Assembly (NCBI GenBank): GCA_019752575.1
Contig: JAIELW010000019.1
Location: 1-64,000 of the forward strand
DNA from: Xanthobacteraceae bacterium
GTDB lineage: Bacteria; Pseudomonadota; Alphaproteobacteria; Rhizobiales; Xanthobacteraceae
DNA: 64,000 bases
Direction: 5' to 3'
Position 1 is the first letter of the stretch. Each line of letters starts with the position of its first letter. Of this stretch, positions 62,173 to 64,000 are shown piece by piece. The notes below the pieces were generated by a model that saw only the letters and a list, made by a program, of their open reading frames with translations, was not told the DNA's origin and did not search any database. A program made the translations under genes and the position numbers.

Positions 62173-62559
62173 TGCCCAATTTCGCACGTGCCTGTGGTCG
62201 TGTGCTGGTTGACGGAGATCCCGGACAAGAGGCCGGAAAGACGTCGGGCAAACCAGTAGCCGGAGGGAACCGGCGAACCCCGCTCTCCGCGAGGGACGCG
62301 ACTTAAAGCAACGACGTAAGGGCTTTTTTGGTCTCACGCGGCGCCCCGAAGGTGGCCGCAGGAAATCGAAGAGGCACTACCTCCTTGCCGGACGTGCGGA
62401 AGGCGAACCCTTCCAATCAATGGCGCTAAGACCGGCTCAGCCGGGTGTTCGAGCGGACAGCAAGCCGCTCGTGGCGTAGTCGCGCGATGAGCGCGAAGAC
62501 ACCGCGGGAAGCACGCTGTCCAAGTCGTTAACGAATGTCTTCTGGAAGGGGACACCGAA
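62173..62559 (+). ncRNA. Long structured leader, speF-type RNA motif
   Basis: A leader of about 387 nt without a plausible gene precedes an ornithine-decarboxylase-type gene. Alphaproteobacteria carry a known conserved RNA motif (speF motif) at exactly this place, of similar length. Visible short stems include CCGG/CCGG pairs around 62222-62240, GCCGG/CCGGC with an AGGGAA loop at 62264-62279, and GCGGC/GCCGC around 62338-62358. A T6 run follows AAGGGC near 62325, possibly an attenuator. I cannot fold it against the motif here, so the match rests on position, length and structure. Homospermidine or putrescine feedback is the natural hypothesis. Confidence 0.65.
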
Positions 62560-63690
62560 ATGACCGACCGCATCCGCAAATTCCTCCGACGCAACCGCGA
62601 GGACGGACCCCGCCTCGTCGTCGATCTCGACGTCGTGCGCTCGAATTACAATGCCTTCGCGAAAGCGTTGCCGGACACCCGTGTCTTCTACGCGGTGAAG
62701 GCCAACCCTGCGCCCGAGGTCCTCAAGCTCCTGAACGACATGGGCTCGTGCTTCGACACCGCCTCGATGGGCGAGATCGACCTCGTCATGCAGGCCGGCA
62801 GCACCCCTGACCGCATCTCCTTCGGCAACACGATCAAGAAGGAAAAGGACATTGCCGCGGCCTATAAGCTCGGCGTGCGCCTGTTCGCGGTCGATTGCGA
62901 AGCCGAAGTCGAGAAGATCGCCCGCGTTGCCCCCGGTTCGAAGGTGTTCTGCCGCATTCTCTGCGACGGCTCCGGCGCCGAGTGGCCGCTTTCGCGCAAA
63001 TTCGGCTGCGCGCCCGAGATGGCGCCGCAGGTGCTCGAGCACGCCCATCGTCTGGGCCTCATTGCGCACGGCATCTCGTTCCATGTCGGCTCGCAGCAGA
63101 ACAACGTGAAAGCGTGGGATCGCGCGTTGAAAACGTCCGGTCAGATCTTCCGTGACATGGCCGACCGCGGCATCAACCTGTCCATGGTCAACCTGGGCGG
63201 CGGTTTCCCCGCGCAGTACCTGCGCAACATCCCGAAGGTCCAGGAATACGGCCAGGCTATCTTCCGCGCGCTCCGTAAGCACTTCGGCAACCGCATTCCG
63301 GAAACGATCATTGAGCCGGGCCGCGGCATGGTCGGCGGCGCCGGCATGATCGAAGCCGAGGTCGTTCTGATCTCGAAGAAGTCAGCGACGGACAACCAGC
63401 GCTGGGTCTATCTCGACATCGGCAAATTCGGCGGCCTTGCCGAGACGATGGAAGAGGCGATCCGCTACCCGATCCGCACCGAGAAGGACGACGACACGAT
63501 GGCGCCCTGCATCATCGCAGGCCCGACCTGCGACTCGGCGGACGTGCTCTACGAGAAGACGCCGTATTTGCTGCCGGTTTCGCTCGAAATCGGCGACAAG
63601 GTGCTGATCGAGGCGTGCGGCGCCTACACGACGACCTACTCGTCGGTCGCCTTCAACGGCTTCGCGCCGCTGAAGTCCTACGTCATCTGA
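62560..63690 (+). CDS. Type III PLP-dependent ornithine/lysine decarboxylase
   Basis: A 376-aa alanine-racemase-fold decarboxylase that makes putrescine (or cadaverine). The PLP lysine is in VFYAVKANPAPEVL (about residue 48). Conserved family segments: CFDTASMGEIDLVMQAG, ISFHVGSQQNN, VNLGGGFPAQY, IIEPGRGMVGGAG, and the active-site Cys region GPTCDSADVLYE near residue 325. The length and the GPTCDSADVLYEK motif match bacterial ODC/LDC. Homospermidine synthase follows 165 bp downstream, and a speF-type leader lies upstream, which supports ornithine as main substrate. Confidence 0.93.
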   Translation: MTDRIRKFLRRNREDGPRLVVDLDVVRSNYNAFAKALPDTRVFYAVKANPAPEVLKLLNDMGSCFDTASMGEIDLVMQAGSTPDRISFGNTIKKEKDIAAAYKLGVRLFAVDCEAEVEKIARVAPGSKVFCRILCDGSGAEWPLSRKFGCAPEMAPQVLEHAHRLGLIAHGISFHVGSQQNNVKAWDRALKTSGQIFRDMADRGINLSMVNLGGGFPAQYLRNIPKVQEYGQAIFRALRKHFGNRIPETIIEPGRGMVGGAGMIEAEVVLISKKSATDNQRWVYLDIGKFGGLAETMEEAIRYPIRTEKDDDTMAPCIIAGPTCDSADVLYEKTPYLLPVSLEIGDKVLIEACGAYTTTYSSVAFNGFAPLKSYVI

Positions 63691-63715
63691 TCTTCAACGA
63701 ACCGCTAAAAGACCT

Positions 63716-63750
63716 CCGGGGCTCGCGAAAGCGGGCCTCGGATCGTTTTT
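63716..63750 (+). terminator. Rho-independent terminator after the decarboxylase
   Basis: CCGGGGCTCGC (63716-63726) and GCGGGCCTCGG (63731-63741) form an 11-bp stem with two G-T pairs and a GAAA loop, followed by ATCGTTTTT. It separates the decarboxylase from homospermidine synthase, which therefore probably has its own promoter or depends on readthrough. Confidence 0.88.
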
Positions 63751-63855
63751 GGACGTCCCGCAATTTCCCACAAACCCACGGCTCAAGATTCGTCATCGTG
63801 CGATCAAGCCGCTAAACAACCCCCGAATTTTCGGGTGTTTCCGACGGAGGAATGA

Positions 63856-64000
63856 ATGAGCAAGTGGCCGGTCTACCACAAGATCGATGGACCCATCGTG
63901 ATGATCGGCCTCGGCTCGATCGGTCGTGGCATGCTGCCGCTTCTCGATCGCCACTTCGAATTCGACAAGAAGCGCTTCGTGGTGATCGACCCAGTCGACG
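63856..64000 (+). CDS. hss: Homospermidine synthase, 5' part only
   Basis: The first 48 codons of a gene cut by the window end: MSKWPVYHKIDGPIVMIGLG continues to a Rossmann NAD-binding loop GLGSIGRGMLPLLDRHFEFDKKRFVVIDP. This is the N-terminus of bacterial homospermidine synthase, which joins two putrescines using NAD. The ATG at 63856 is preferred to the ATG at 63852 because only the former gives this frame, and CGGAGGA is 5 nt upstream. Its position after the decarboxylase fits the ornithine-putrescine-homospermidine route. Confidence 0.9.
   Translation, partial: MSKWPVYHKIDGPIVMIGLGSIGRGMLPLLDRHFEFDKKRFVVIDPVD

Overview
The window looks like ordinary chromosome of a high-GC alphaproteobacterium in the Hyphomicrobiales, closest in style to the Bradyrhizobium/Rhodopseudomonas/Afipia group. 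This rests on the gene set (GapR, CpdR, DUF1036, DUF1244, a 41-aa L36, homospermidine synthase with a type III decarboxylase), on the RNA elements (a mini-ykkC guanidine riboswitch, a ROSE-like thermometer, a speF-type leader), and on dispersed dyad repeats of a kind I associate with that group. I see no rRNA, prophage, insertion sequence or CRISPR array. Gene density is high and codon use is uniform. Both ends cut genes: an M3 peptidase on the left and homospermidine synthase on the right.

Layout. 1-2.7 kb: an M3 oligoendopeptidase and an unrecognised 205-aa protein, with a pair of long hairpins between them. 2.8-7.9 kb: a cell-wall cluster (NtrC-type regulator, YcbB-type L,D-transpeptidase, DUF882 peptidase). 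7.9-14.7 kb: housekeeping and metabolism (GapR, DUF1244, N-formylglutamate amidohydrolase, EamA exporter, glycerate 2-kinase, DUF1036, pyruvate kinase, TPR protein, L36). 14.8-18.8 kb: an eight-gene ArsR-led run of small enzymes (SRPBCC, GST, GNAT, VOC, DUF1428) with a visible operator over the promoter. 18.9-21.4 kb: a membrane protein, the guanidinium exporter gdx behind a guanidine-II riboswitch that starts four bases after a tRNA-Val, CpdR, and a second N-formylglutamate amidohydrolase. 21.5-27.5 kb: MFS transporter, HisN-type phosphatase, alpha/beta hydrolase, and an ibpA-type small heat-shock gene with a sigma-32 promoter and thermometer, flanked by two PepSY-like secreted proteins. 28-34 kb: gltBD.

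34-43.6 kb is an envelope region: SGNH protein, MltB-like transglycosylase, beta-barrel protein, KdsD, NfeD/SPFH pair, ferrochelatase, secreted 5'-nucleotidase. 43.7-56.7 kb is a minus-strand block in transcription order: fused indolepyruvate ferredoxin oxidoreductase, a Crp/Fnr regulator, a long acyl-CoA ligase, livG-livH-livM-livK-livF, and a phenylacetate-CoA-ligase-like protein. This reads as uptake and CoA activation of an aromatic or branched-chain acid. 56.8-61.6 kb: an SDR, a NicO metal exporter with DUF1007, an L,D-transpeptidase and a gamma-glutamyltransferase. 61.8-64 kb: a small membrane protein, then a long speF-type leader, the decarboxylase and homospermidine synthase (ornithine to putrescine to homospermidine).

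The least explained structure is a set of four hairpins, each 77-80 nt, in two tandem pairs 51 kb apart. Their geometry is the same, their stem sequences differ, and each pair ends next to a stop codon.
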